Source of the DNA: Poriferisodalis sp965208895
GTDB lineage: Bacteria; Actinomycetota; Acidimicrobiia; Acidimicrobiales; Poriferisodalaceae
Length of the DNA: 64,000 nt
Reading direction: 5' to 3'
Assembly (NCBI RefSeq): GCF_965208895.1
Contig: NZ_OZ242363.1
Coordinates: 124,001 to 188,000, forward strand
Shown here: piece after piece, positions 35,420 to 43,647 of the stretch
Layout: every line of letters begins with the position of its first letter
Numbering within the stretch: the first letter of the stretch is position 1
Program-made: the position numbers and the translations under genes
Notes under the pieces: model-generated
Told to the model about the DNA's origin: nothing
Database searches by the model: none
The model's input: only the letters and a program-made list of their open reading frames with translations

Positions 35420-36348
35420 GCGAATTCTTCACCGTCACCGTCCTCGTCGCCACGCTTGCCTCCGGCATACGGCTGGCAACGCCATTTCTTCTGGCGGCCC
35501 TGGGCGAGACCATCGGTCAGCGCTCTGGGGTGCTCAACCTCGGCGTGGAGGGCGTGATGCTGATCGGGGCCTACGCCGCCTACATCACGGCGTCGCGCAC
35601 CGGCAGCCCGCTGGCCGGCGTTGTCGCAGCGCTGATCGCTGGCGCGGCAATGGGGTGCGTGTACGCCTTCATCACCGTGGTCATGCACGCCACGCAAGGC
35701 ATCAGCGGCATCGGCATATTCCTGTTCGGCCTGGGCTTCACGGACCTGCTGTTCCGCAAGCAGGTGGGCACACCGATCCCCATCGACGGGCTCGGTACGG
35801 TGCGGATTCCCGGCCTCGCCGACCTGCCCGTGGTCGGCGAGGTGCTCTTCGAGCACAGCCTGCTGACCTACGCGGCGTTCGCGCTGGTGCCCGTCGTCTG
35901 GTTCGCCATGAACCGGACCACGTTCGGCCTCAATGTCCGAGCCGTCGGCGAAACGCCCGAGGCTGCCGACACGCTCGGTGTACGTGTCAACATCGTGCGC
36001 ACCCAGGCGATCATCATCGGCAACGTGATGGCTGGGCTGGCCGGCGGCACGCTGGCGCTTGACGTCGGCATCTTCCAGCAGAACCTCACGTCAGGTCAGG
36101 GGTTCATCGCCGTGGCGCTGGTGTACTTCGGGGCTTGGCGGTCCAGTGGCGTGATGGCCGGGGCGCTGTTGTTCGGCGTCGTATCGTCCACGGTGCTGCA
36201 GCTCAAGACGCTCGGAATCATCGTGGGAGCGTCATCGACGATTGCGGCAATGGCGCCTGCGGTGCTCACCATCGTGGTTCTCGTTTTGGTAAGCCGACGC
36301 ATCGGCGCGCCGGCGGCCCTGACAGTGCCATTTGAACGCGACGGCTAG
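35416..36348 (+). CDS. ABC importer permease (BMP/nucleoside type), subunit 2
   Basis: A 310-aa permease (YufQ/NupQ type) starting at GTG 35416 inside the stop of the first permease gene. It shows the motif LGETIGQRSGVLNLGVEGVM, the coupling loop GLNVRAVGETPEAADTLGV and about 8 membrane segments. It completes the membrane part of the importer. A 229-bp gap follows before the binding-protein gene, which contains TTGACA at 36450-36455 and may hold a separate promoter for the more strongly expressed binding protein. Confidence 0.88.
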   Translation: MSEFFTVTVLVATLASGIRLATPFLLAALGETIGQRSGVLNLGVEGVMLIGAYAAYITASRTGSPLAGVVAALIAGAAMGCVYAFITVVMHATQGISGIGIFLFGLGFTDLLFRKQVGTPIPIDGLGTVRIPGLADLPVVGEVLFEHSLLTYAAFALVPVVWFAMNRTTFGLNVRAVGETPEAADTLGVRVNIVRTQAIIIGNVMAGLAGGTLALDVGIFQQNLTSGQGFIAVALVYFGAWRSSGVMAGALLFGVVSSTVLQLKTLGIIVGASSTIAAMAPAVLTIVVLVLVSRRIGAPAALTVPFERDG

Positions 36349-36577
36349 AGACCGTGCGGAGACGCAGGCCTGCTCGTCGCCCCACCGGATTCGTTCCGTT
36401 CTGGTTCCGAACCATCGCAACGCTGCCGAAACACGCCCGGCACCCAAAGTTGACAGTGCACGACACGGCGGGTCATGAAGGTGACCTAGCATCTCTGGGG
36501 AGTCGGAGGGCCACATGCTTGTCGCGGATTGCCCGCGCGAACTCCGGCTGCCGCTCAACACCTTCTGGGAGGATCTC

Positions 36578-37741
36578 ATGTCTGCACCTACTGCGCCATC
36601 CGGCGCACCGAAGCGGCGAACGCGTCGCCGCTTGACGTCGCTGCTGGTGGCGCTCGCAGCGCTCACCCTGCTGGCTGCGGCATGCGGAGATTCCGATGAC
36701 GCTGATTCGGGCACCGCTGTGACCGAATCTGGGACCGCTGCGACGGACGCTGCTGCCGTTGACGACGACATGGAGTCCGAGGACGACATGGAGTCCGACG
36801 ACGACATGGCAGCGGACGACGACATGGAAGCTGAAGACGACATGGCGGCGCCGCTGCGCATCGCGATTGTCGCGCCGAGTGCGAGCAACGACCTCGCATT
36901 CACACAGAGCATGGTCGACGCAGTGAACGCGATCGGAGAGACCCGTGCGGTCGAGGTTGCTGTGACTGACGGCACCTTCATCGTGGAGGAAGCGGCTGCG
37001 GCCATACGCGGCTACGCCGAGGACGGCTTCGACCTTGTGATCGCCCATGGCAGCCAATACGGCGGACCGCTCGGCGAGATCGCTCCGGACTTCCCAGACA
37101 CTTCCTTTGCCTGGGGCACCGCTGCGGACTTCATGGGCCATGCCAACGTCTTTGCCTACACGGTGCGTTCTGATGAAGGCGGCTACGTGTCGGGCACAGT
37201 CGCAGCACAGATCAGCGCGACAGGCGTGATCGGTGTCATCGGCCCGATCCCGGTGGGCGACGCAAAGCTCTACGTCGACGGTTTTGCTGCGGGCGTGGCG
37301 GCGACAGACTCGTCCATCACGACCAACATCGTGTACACCGACTCGTTCAGCGATGTCGCATTGGCGGCTGAAGCCGCCGAGGCCCACATCTCCAACAACG
37401 CCGATGTGCTGACCGGTTCGGCGCAGATGGTTGTGGGAGCGACCGGTGTCGCCAACGAGCACGACGTGGCGTGGTTCGGCACACAAGCCAATCAGACTGC
37501 GCTCGGTGAGAGCATCGTGGTCGCTTCGCAGGTGTACCACTGGGAAGTGCTGCTGGCGGACATGATCGACAGGATCGAAGCCGGCACGCTCGGCGGCGAG
37601 GTCATGATCGCCACGCTCGCCAACGGCGGCATCGAGATCGAATTCAATGACGGCTACGGCCTTGACGCTGGGATCCAAGCGGCTGCGGAGGCAACCATCG
37701 CGGGCATCGCCGACGGCTCGATCTCGACGGGCATCGAGTAG
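36578..37741 (+). CDS. BMP-family substrate-binding lipoprotein of the ABC importer
   Basis: A 387-aa exported lipoprotein. ATG 36578 follows GGGAGGA; upstream in-frame codons are rejected. A twin-basic start (KRRTRRR), a hydrophobic core and Cys36 (LLAAAC) form the lipoprotein signal. Residues 39-90 are an extremely acidic, methionine-punctuated linker (repeats of DDDM and EDDM) encoded by near-perfect short DNA repeats. The rest is the BMP fold: LRIAIVAPSASNDLAFTQSM, DGFDLVIAHGSQYG, GYVSGTVAA and QVYHWEVLLADMIDRI. BMP proteins bind nucleosides or similar ligands; purine nucleosides would suit the neighbouring enzymes. Confidence 0.88.
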   Translation: MSAPTAPSGAPKRRTRRRLTSLLVALAALTLLAAACGDSDDADSGTAVTESGTAATDAAAVDDDMESEDDMESDDDMAADDDMEAEDDMAAPLRIAIVAPSASNDLAFTQSMVDAVNAIGETRAVEVAVTDGTFIVEEAAAAIRGYAEDGFDLVIAHGSQYGGPLGEIAPDFPDTSFAWGTAADFMGHANVFAYTVRSDEGGYVSGTVAAQISATGVIGVIGPIPVGDAKLYVDGFAAGVAATDSSITTNIVYTDSFSDVALAAEAAEAHISNNADVLTGSAQMVVGATGVANEHDVAWFGTQANQTALGESIVVASQVYHWEVLLADMIDRIEAGTLGGEVMIATLANGGIEIEFNDGYGLDAGIQAAAEATIAGIADGSISTGIE

Positions 37742-37823
37742 GCCAGTCGCTGCAGGCTGCGGGAGGTTGCGAGGTTGCACCGACGCGTGAAGCACTCGTG
37801 GTCATGAACTCCCAGCGCGCCAG

Positions 37824-39404
37824 ATGAATCGGCACGACGGCACGACGGCTGCCGGGGTCTCGACACCGAACGAGGCCCCGGCACCGCTGATGCTGGAAAT
37901 GCGCGGCATCACCAAACGTTTCCCGGGCGTCATCGCCAACGAGGACGTCGACCTCGTCGTGCAGCCCGGGCACGTCCACACGCTGCTGGGAGAGAACGGC
38001 GCCGGCAAGAGCACGCTCGTCAAGATCCTCTACGGGCTGTACCGCCAGGACGAGGGCACGGTCAAGATCCAAGGCGAACAGATCGAGGTGACGTCGCCCG
38101 CAGATGCCATTCGCCACGGCATCGGCATGATTCACCAGCACTTCATGCTGGTGCCCACCCTGACAGTGGCAGAGAATGTGGCGCTGGGCTTGCACGGGCG
38201 GCGCGGTCTCGCCGACATGGGCCCGGTGCGCCGTCGGCTCATCGAGGTGTCCGAGCAGCACGGGTTGGCCATCGACCCTGACGCGTACATCTGGCAACTC
38301 GCGGTCGGCGAGCGTCAGCGGGCCGAGATTCTCAAGGCGCTGTACCGCGACGCTCGGATCCTGGTGCTGGACGAGCCCACAGCGGTGCTCACACCGCCCG
38401 AGGTTGTCGATCTGTTCGCCACGCTGCGATCGTTGACCGACGAGGGGCGCGCTCTCATCTTCATCTCCCACAAGCTGGCCGAGGTGATGGAGATCTCCGA
38501 TGAGATCACGGTCCTGCGTGACGGCCGGGTCGTGGGCCGCACCACACCGTCGGAGACGACCCGGGAGGGCCTGGCCTCGATGATGGTCGGCCGTGAAGTA
38601 CGGCTCGGCCGTGATGTCCCGCCTCAGCCGACCGGTGACGACCTGTTGGTCGTCGACAGCCTGCACGTCGAGGGCGACCGGGGTAACGCAGCACTCGAGA
38701 ACTTCTCGGTCAGCGTCTCCAGCGGCGAGATCGTGGGCATCGCCGGCGTCTCGGGCAACGGGCAGCGTGAGTTGGCCGAGGCGATCTTCGGTCTGCGGCC
38801 GATGAAATCCGGCAGGCTGGAGGTGCGCGGAAAACCGATCCCGACACCGGCGCCAAAGCAGGTGCGTCGGCGCGGCGTTGCGTTCGTCCCCGAAGAACGC
38901 ATGCGGCATGGCGCGGTCGGTGAGCTCTCGGTGTCAGAGAACCTGATGCTGGTGGAGTACGAGCACCGGCCCTATGTGCGTGCCGGTTTGCTGCAGTTCC
39001 GGGCAATTGCGGAACGATGCCGCGATCTGGTGCGTCGGTTCGCGGTCAAGACACCGTCGATCGCGACCCAGACGTCGCACCTGTCCGGCGGCAACATCCA
39101 AAAAGTGGTCATCGCCCGGGAGTTCAGTGCCGAAGCTGACGTGCTGATCGTGGCCCAGCCCACTCGCGGCATCGACATCGGCGCCGCGGAGTACGTGCAC
39201 GAGCGACTGCTCGAGAAGCGGGCCGCCGGTGCGGCGATCTTGCTTATCACCGAGGATCTCGACGAGGCCATGCAGCTCTCGGATCGTGTGGTGGTGCTGT
39301 ACGAGGGCCGTGCCATGTGCAATCTGCCCCGCGCCGAAGCCACCACCGACCGAGTGGGCCTGCTCATGACCGGCGTCAGCGAAGACGAGCCCGCAGCGGT
39401 CTGA
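37824..39404 (+). CDS. ABC importer ATPase with two nucleotide-binding domains
   Basis: A 526-aa double ATPase (YufO/RbsA type). First domain: Walker A GENGAGKST, signature QLAVGERQRAEILKAL and Walker B ILVLDEPTAVLTPPE. Second domain: the degenerate Walker A of this family, GVSGNGQRELAEAI, the signature HLSGGNIQKVVIARE and VAQPTRGIDIGAAEY. Only the first site is expected to hydrolyse ATP strongly. Gene order permease-permease-binding protein-ATPase gives a complete importer. The gene is convergent with the Rieske operon, whose thiolase remnant ends 9 bp beyond this stop. Confidence 0.92.
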   Translation: MNRHDGTTAAGVSTPNEAPAPLMLEMRGITKRFPGVIANEDVDLVVQPGHVHTLLGENGAGKSTLVKILYGLYRQDEGTVKIQGEQIEVTSPADAIRHGIGMIHQHFMLVPTLTVAENVALGLHGRRGLADMGPVRRRLIEVSEQHGLAIDPDAYIWQLAVGERQRAEILKALYRDARILVLDEPTAVLTPPEVVDLFATLRSLTDEGRALIFISHKLAEVMEISDEITVLRDGRVVGRTTPSETTREGLASMMVGREVRLGRDVPPQPTGDDLLVVDSLHVEGDRGNAALENFSVSVSSGEIVGIAGVSGNGQRELAEAIFGLRPMKSGRLEVRGKPIPTPAPKQVRRRGVAFVPEERMRHGAVGELSVSENLMLVEYEHRPYVRAGLLQFRAIAERCRDLVRRFAVKTPSIATQTSHLSGGNIQKVVIAREFSAEADVLIVAQPTRGIDIGAAEYVHERLLEKRAAGAAILLITEDLDEAMQLSDRVVVLYEGRAMCNLPRAEATTDRVGLLMTGVSEDEPAAV

Positions 39405-39412
39405 GTTCGGGT

Positions 39413-39562
39413 TCAGCGCGAGGCGATGCGACAGCTGCCGTCGGCGGCGGCACGGCTGCACGCTTCGGCCACCTGGCTCAGCACGGTCCGCTCAGCGCCC
39501 CGCACAAACGCTGTTTCACCGACCCCGACGATGCACGACTGGTCCTTCAGGGCGTGCGTCAT
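39413..39562 (-). pseudogene. Thiolase/SCP-x-like N-terminal stub
   Basis: A 49-codon minus-strand reading frame starting 7 bp after the Rieske beta stop. It matches the start of lipid-transfer-protein thiolases: LKDQSCIVGVGETAFVRGAE, then a helix (VLSQVAEACSRAAADG) before losing the pattern and stopping at 39413. A full member has about 380-400 residues. The operon-like position suggests that a thiolase once followed the dioxygenase genes and was cut off by the incoming, convergent importer operon. It was found by reading the gap; no longer frame continues it. Confidence 0.65.
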
Positions 39563-39569
39563 GGCTCGC

Positions 39570-40091
39570 TCAGATGATGAACGACATGTTCGGCAGCGCG
39601 GAGGTGGAGTTCACGAGCTCGATCTTCTTGCGGGCGACTCGCAGGCCCTCGTCGGTGCGGCGCAGGCGATGGGTGGTGCGACCCACCCAGACGCGCATGT
39701 CGTTCGTCGCCTGCACGGCGTGCTCGTACAGCACGAAGTTGCTGCCCACCTCGTACTCGTCGGCGCTGCCGCCATCTCCGTCGCCGTCGGGATGCACGGC
39801 GAGTACCTGGATGTTCGAGATGATCCGCCGCATCGGCGACTTCGGCACTTGGGAGTAGCGCCGGCCGCTCATCAATTGGGTGATGCGGGTGGCGAGCCTG
39901 GTGCGGTTGTCGTTGAGAAAGCTCACACGAGAGCCGGGCTCGTAGTCGCCGTCCCCGGCGGGCACCCAGTAGTGAATGTCGTCGGTGACCAGCTCGAGCC
40001 ATTCGGGGTAGCGGGATTCGTCCGCCAGCATCGCCTCGTGGTAAAGGAATTCTTCGATCTCGCGGCGTGTCGCCTCGTCGACGGCCGACAT
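39570..40091 (-). CDS. Rieske aromatic-ring dioxygenase small (beta) subunit, copy 1
   Basis: A 173-aa SnoaL/NTF2-fold beta subunit of a ring-hydroxylating dioxygenase. The block FLYHEAMLADESRYPEWLEL opens the fold, HYWVP is the family core, and VRRTTHRLRRTDEGLRV-type and KKIELVNST segments close it. It has a structural role: alpha3beta3 assembly. It lies 9 bp after alpha copy 1 on the same strand. A Gly/Asp insert (HPDGDGDGGSADEY) distinguishes it from copy 2. Downstream lies the thiolase stub. Confidence 0.88.
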   Translation of the reverse strand: MSAVDEATRREIEEFLYHEAMLADESRYPEWLELVTDDIHYWVPAGDGDYEPGSRVSFLNDNRTRLATRITQLMSGRRYSQVPKSPMRRIISNIQVLAVHPDGDGDGGSADEYEVGSNFVLYEHAVQATNDMRVWVGRTTHRLRRTDEGLRVARKKIELVNSTSALPNMSFII

Positions 40092-40100
40092 TGCTGCAGT

Positions 40101-41444
40101 TCAGCCCTGACCGTTGCCCGGCGACCCGTTGGGGGAGGCCGCGGCCGCCTCGCCGATCCTCGACATCACGTGCCGATAGTGGTGCCAGAAGCCCCGGCTG
40201 GTCGTCTCGTCGGTGATGTCGCTCCAGCGCTGCCCGTCTGAGCGCTGTTCGCGCTCGATGCCTCGGCGGAGGTCGACCCATGCATGCTCATCGGTCGGAT
40301 TGGTGTCGAAGGCCCGGTGCATGCGCTCGGCAATGACGACGTCCTCGGGAAGGAAGAACGACGCCGGTCCCATCGCTGCCTCGGACTGCAGGATCACGCG
40401 CCGGTTGATGCCCGGGTCGGAGCTCTCCACCAGCAGCGGCGTGTGAAAGTGCTCGGTGAGCCCTGGTGCGAGCGGGTCGATGCGGGCAATGTTCATCTCG
40501 CCCAAGAACAGATTCGGGAACACGAAGGCGTGCGGCGGCCCGTCCCACATGATCTGTTTCGCCTTGTCGTCGCCGTAGGCCGCTTCCAGGTCGTCGCAGT
40601 AGGCGTTGACCTTGCTGCGGGGCGCCCCCAGCCAGGCCAGCTCGGTGGTGTAGCTGGCTCGGAAGTCGAGCTCGACGTGACCGCCGCCGTAGTCACGCGC
40701 TACCGAGGCGGTCTCTCCCTCGCCTCCGAGGATGACGTCCTCGTACTGGCTGCCGGCCAGCAGCGACGCCGTCAACGACTCGTGGGCGAAGATGATGTGG
40801 TAGCCGTCGTTGTCGCTTTCGGGCCACATTTTCCAGTTCGAATCGGCCCGCTGGCCGAGCCAGCCGCCGTTGAGCTGCAGCCGTCCGGTGGGCGACATGT
40901 CCGCGGCACGGTCGATGAGGTCGCTGCCTCCAGGGCCGAGGTGCTCGCTGAGCGGCCCGGCGGTGCCGCTCTGGTTGGCGAACACGAAACCCCGGTAGAC
41001 GCCGACCTGGCCGGGCTGGTCGAGCCGCACGTCGGGCTTTCCATTCTGGAATCCCTTGGGGAAGGGAGCACCGAGCAGTGTCCCGTCGAGGTCGTAAGTC
41101 CAGGCGTGGTACGGGCAGCGGAAGTTGCGGCTGTTGCCCTCGGTCTGCGGGCACAGCGTGGTGCCTCGATGGGCGCAGCGATTCGCGACCACGCTGATAT
41201 CGCCGTCGTGGGTGCGGGCCATGAGCACGTTCTCGGCGCCGAGCCGCCGAGCGACCCAGTCCCCAGCGTCGGGAATCTCCGATTCGTGGCCCACGAACAC
41301 CCAGCCGTCGGTGAAGATGCGCTTCATCTCGTCGGCGAACACGGCCGGGTCCGAGTACAGGCTCCCGTGCACGCGGTAGTCCTGCACCAGATGCGTGTAG
41401 TCCCTGCCGACGCCGACGGTCGAGGATTCGGCGGCCAACTCCAT
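40101..41444 (-). CDS. Rieske aromatic-ring dioxygenase large (alpha) subunit, copy 1
   Basis: A 447-aa catalytic subunit. The Rieske cluster is held by Cys90/His92 (NRCAHRGTTLC) and Cys110/His113 (FRCPYHAWTYD). The mononuclear iron uses Asp213, His216 and His221 (DGYHIIFAHESL). It adds O2 across an aromatic or hydrophobic substrate double bond, taking electrons from a ferredoxin reductase not encoded nearby. The last 20 residues are a Gly/Ser/Asn-rich tail absent from copy 2. The operon holds alpha then beta, with the same 9-bp spacing as copy 2. Confidence 0.9.
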   Translation of the reverse strand: MELAAESSTVGVGRDYTHLVQDYRVHGSLYSDPAVFADEMKRIFTDGWVFVGHESEIPDAGDWVARRLGAENVLMARTHDGDISVVANRCAHRGTTLCPQTEGNSRNFRCPYHAWTYDLDGTLLGAPFPKGFQNGKPDVRLDQPGQVGVYRGFVFANQSGTAGPLSEHLGPGGSDLIDRAADMSPTGRLQLNGGWLGQRADSNWKMWPESDNDGYHIIFAHESLTASLLAGSQYEDVILGGEGETASVARDYGGGHVELDFRASYTTELAWLGAPRSKVNAYCDDLEAAYGDDKAKQIMWDGPPHAFVFPNLFLGEMNIARIDPLAPGLTEHFHTPLLVESSDPGINRRVILQSEAAMGPASFFLPEDVVIAERMHRAFDTNPTDEHAWVDLRRGIEREQRSDGQRWSDITDETTSRGFWHHYRHVMSRIGEAAAASPNGSPGNGQG

Positions 41445-41517
41445 CGCAGTCGAGACTACTCCTCGGCCTCGATTTGCATCAGGGGCCCCGCCGGCTGGGC
41501 TTGCTGCGACAGCGTCG

Positions 41518-42012
41518 CTAGATGATGAAGGGCAGGTTCGGCAGCGGCGACGTGGAGTTCACCAGCTCCACCTTCTTGGCGGCCATGCGCAGGCCCTCGG
41601 GCGTGCGCCGCAAGCGATGTGTCGCCCGTCCCGCCCACAGGCGCAGGTGCCCGGTTGCTTGAACGGCGTGCTCGTAGAGCACGAAGTTGCTGCCGACGTC
41701 GTACTCATCGCCGTCGGCGCTCAGGATCTCGATGTTCGACACGACCCGGCGCATGGACGACGGAGGGTCCTGTGCGTGATGGACACCGGTTGCGAGCTGG
41801 CGGATGCGGGTGCCCAGGCGGGCCCGGTTGTCGTTGATGTAGCTGATCCGGGTGCCGGGTTCGTAGTCGCCGGGACCGAACGGCACCCAGTAGTGCATGT
41901 CGTCGGTCACCAATGCTTCCCACTCGTCATAGCGGGACTCGTCCGCGAGCCGGGCTTCGAGATACACGAACGCCTCGACCTCACGGCGCGTCGGCTCGTC
42001 GACGGTCGCCAC
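41518..42012 (-). CDS. Rieske aromatic-ring dioxygenase small (beta) subunit, copy 2
   Basis: A 164-aa beta subunit very similar to copy 1 through shared blocks (ARLADESRYDEWEALVTDD, HYWVPFGPGDYEPGTRISY, GSNFVLYEHAVQATG, KKVELVNSTSPLPN) but without the Gly/Asp insert. It sits 9 bp after alpha copy 2. The shared order and spacing show that alpha and beta were duplicated together. The function is structural support for the alpha trimer. Confidence 0.88.
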   Translation of the reverse strand: MATVDEPTRREVEAFVYLEARLADESRYDEWEALVTDDMHYWVPFGPGDYEPGTRISYINDNRARLGTRIRQLATGVHHAQDPPSSMRRVVSNIEILSADGDEYDVGSNFVLYEHAVQATGHLRLWAGRATHRLRRTPEGLRMAAKKVELVNSTSPLPNLPFII

Positions 42013-42021
42013 GGCGACTGC

Positions 42022-43320
42022 TCAGGCCTCGTTGTGCGGACTGTTCGCCATGACATCGCGGTAGTGGTGCCAGAAACCGCGATTGGTGGTCTCGTCGGTG
42101 ATGTCGCTCCAGCGCTGCCCGTCTTCGACATGCTCGCGTTCGAGGCCCCGGCTGAGATCGACCCAGCCGTTGTCTCCGACAGCGGCGCCTTCGAAGGCCC
42201 GGTGCATGCGCTCGGCGATGACCGCGTCGTCGGTCAGGAAGAACGATGCGGGGCCCATCGCCGCTTCAGACTGCAGCACGAGTCGCCGGTTGACGCTCTC
42301 ATCGGTGCCCTCGACCAGCAGGGGAGTGTGGTGGTGCACCGTGACGCCCGGCAAGACTGGCTCGATCCGGGCGATGTTCATCTCAGCCAGGAACAGGTTC
42401 GGGAACACCAGTGCGTGCGGCGGCCCGTCCCACATGATCGTCTTGGCCTTCTGGGGTCCGTAGGACTGCTCGAGGGCCTCGCAGTAGTCGGCGACCTTCT
42501 CACGGGTAGTGCCGAGCCAAGCCAGCTCAGAGGTGTAACTACGGCGGAAGTCGAGCTCGAGATGGCCCCCGTCGTAGGCGCGCGTGGCGGACTCCGAGGC
42601 CCCTTCGCCGGTCATCACGATCTCGTCGTAGTAGGTGTCGGGGACTGCCCGGGCCATCGACGCATGAGTGAAGTTGAGGTGGTAGCCGTCGTGGTCGCTC
42701 TCGGGCCACATCTTCCAATTCGAGTCGATCCGCTGGCCGATCCAGCCAGCAGACAGCCGGACCGTGCCGGTGGGCGACATGTTCGACGTGCGGTCGATGA
42801 GGTCGGTGCCGCCTGCACCGAGATGGGCGCTGAGCGGCCCGGCGGTGCCGCTGCGATTGGCGAACACGAAGCCCCGGTAGCCGTCGACTTGGCCGGGGCG
42901 GTCGAGCCCCAGATCGGCGGTGTCCTTGTGAAAGCCCTTCGGCCCAGGAACACCGAGCAGCGTGCCGTCGAGGTCGTAGGTCCACCCGTGGTACGAGCAG
43001 CGGAAGTTGCGGTTGTTCCCGTCGTTCTGTGGGCACAGGGTGGTGCCGCGATGCGCGCAGCGGTTTGCGACCACGCTGATAGCGCCGTCACGGTTGCGCA
43101 CCATGAGCACGGGCTCGTTGCCCAGCCGCCGGGCGACCCAATCGCCGATGTCGGGTACTTCGGACTCGTGTCCGACGAAGACCCAGCCGTCGGTGAAGAT
43201 CCGCTCCATCTCGTCCGCGAAAACGCCCGGATCGGTGTACAGGCTGCCGTGGACGCGATCGTCCTGCACAAGGTGCCGGTAGTCGTTCGTTGCCGGCGAA
43301 CTCAGCACTGTCAGAGCCAT
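42022..43320 (-). CDS. Rieske aromatic-ring dioxygenase large (alpha) subunit, copy 2
   Basis: A 432-aa catalytic subunit and the first gene of the four-gene Rieske run. The cluster ligands are Cys88/His90 and Cys108/His111; the iron site is in HDGYHLNFTHASM. ATG 43320 follows GGGAGA at good distance. Long blocks are identical to copy 1 (for example CAHRGTTLCPQ, MWDGPPHA and RQ-poor C-terminal SDITDETT). Differences cluster around the putative substrate pocket after residue 130, so the copies may have different substrates. Electron-transfer partners are not in the window. Confidence 0.9.
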   Translation of the reverse strand: MALTVLSSPATNDYRHLVQDDRVHGSLYTDPGVFADEMERIFTDGWVFVGHESEVPDIGDWVARRLGNEPVLMVRNRDGAISVVANRCAHRGTTLCPQNDGNNRNFRCSYHGWTYDLDGTLLGVPGPKGFHKDTADLGLDRPGQVDGYRGFVFANRSGTAGPLSAHLGAGGTDLIDRTSNMSPTGTVRLSAGWIGQRIDSNWKMWPESDHDGYHLNFTHASMARAVPDTYYDEIVMTGEGASESATRAYDGGHLELDFRRSYTSELAWLGTTREKVADYCEALEQSYGPQKAKTIMWDGPPHALVFPNLFLAEMNIARIEPVLPGVTVHHHTPLLVEGTDESVNRRLVLQSEAAMGPASFFLTDDAVIAERMHRAFEGAAVGDNGWVDLSRGLEREHVEDGQRWSDITDETTNRGFWHHYRDVMANSPHNEA

Positions 43321-43647
43321 CGATGTTCTCCCTCGATGTCATCGAACGCTAGGCGTTCACGCCCGTTCGCCGCTTGATATGCCCTAGATCCCGGGCGTTC
43401 GGTAACCGTCACGCCGCCACAGGATCGGGAAGTGGTTCTCGTCCATCTCGTCGTCGGCGAGCATGACGCCAAGCTAGTTGGGTGCGCTTCGGTCACCAGG
43501 AGTGGTTTGTCCATCTGGCGCACCCTGGGAGCCCCAAAGAGCCACATGACTACCCTCGAGGCGAGAGGTCGTCGAGTGCGGCCAGCGAACTGCCAGCCGG
43601 AGGAACTTGGACGTGAGCGATCTTCAGTTGAGTGAGCGCCCAAGCTG
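43321..43647. other. 327-bp intergenic region between divergent Rieske and nitroreductase genes
   Basis: It probably holds the promoters of both divergent units. A 26-codon minus-strand reading frame at 43384-43464 (starting MLADDEMDENHFPILWRRDG) is the only coherent coding-looking piece. Its residue composition looks protein-like, but it has no recognised family, and it could be a leader peptide or a remnant. Nothing else was recognised. Confidence 0.4.
43384..43464 (-). CDS. Possible 26-aa small protein upstream of the Rieske operon
   Basis: A short minus-strand frame from ATG 43464 to TAG 43384-43386, with a stop just upstream. It encodes an acidic start followed by HFPILWRRDGYRTPGI. It ends 63 bp before the Rieske alpha start. 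No family is recognised, and chance cannot be excluded at this length. Confidence 0.25.
   Translation of the reverse strand: MLADDEMDENHFPILWRRDGYRTPGI

Noticed and set aside
36450..36478. Strong promoter before the BMP lipoprotein gene
   Set aside because: TTGACA is present, but the hexamer 17 bp downstream (TCATGA) does not resemble a -10 box, so it was not listed as a feature.
41617..43377. 586-codon plus-strand reading frame opposite Rieske copy 2
   Set aside because: It spans two real minus-strand genes and their spacer, has no recognisable domain and is explained by codon bias.
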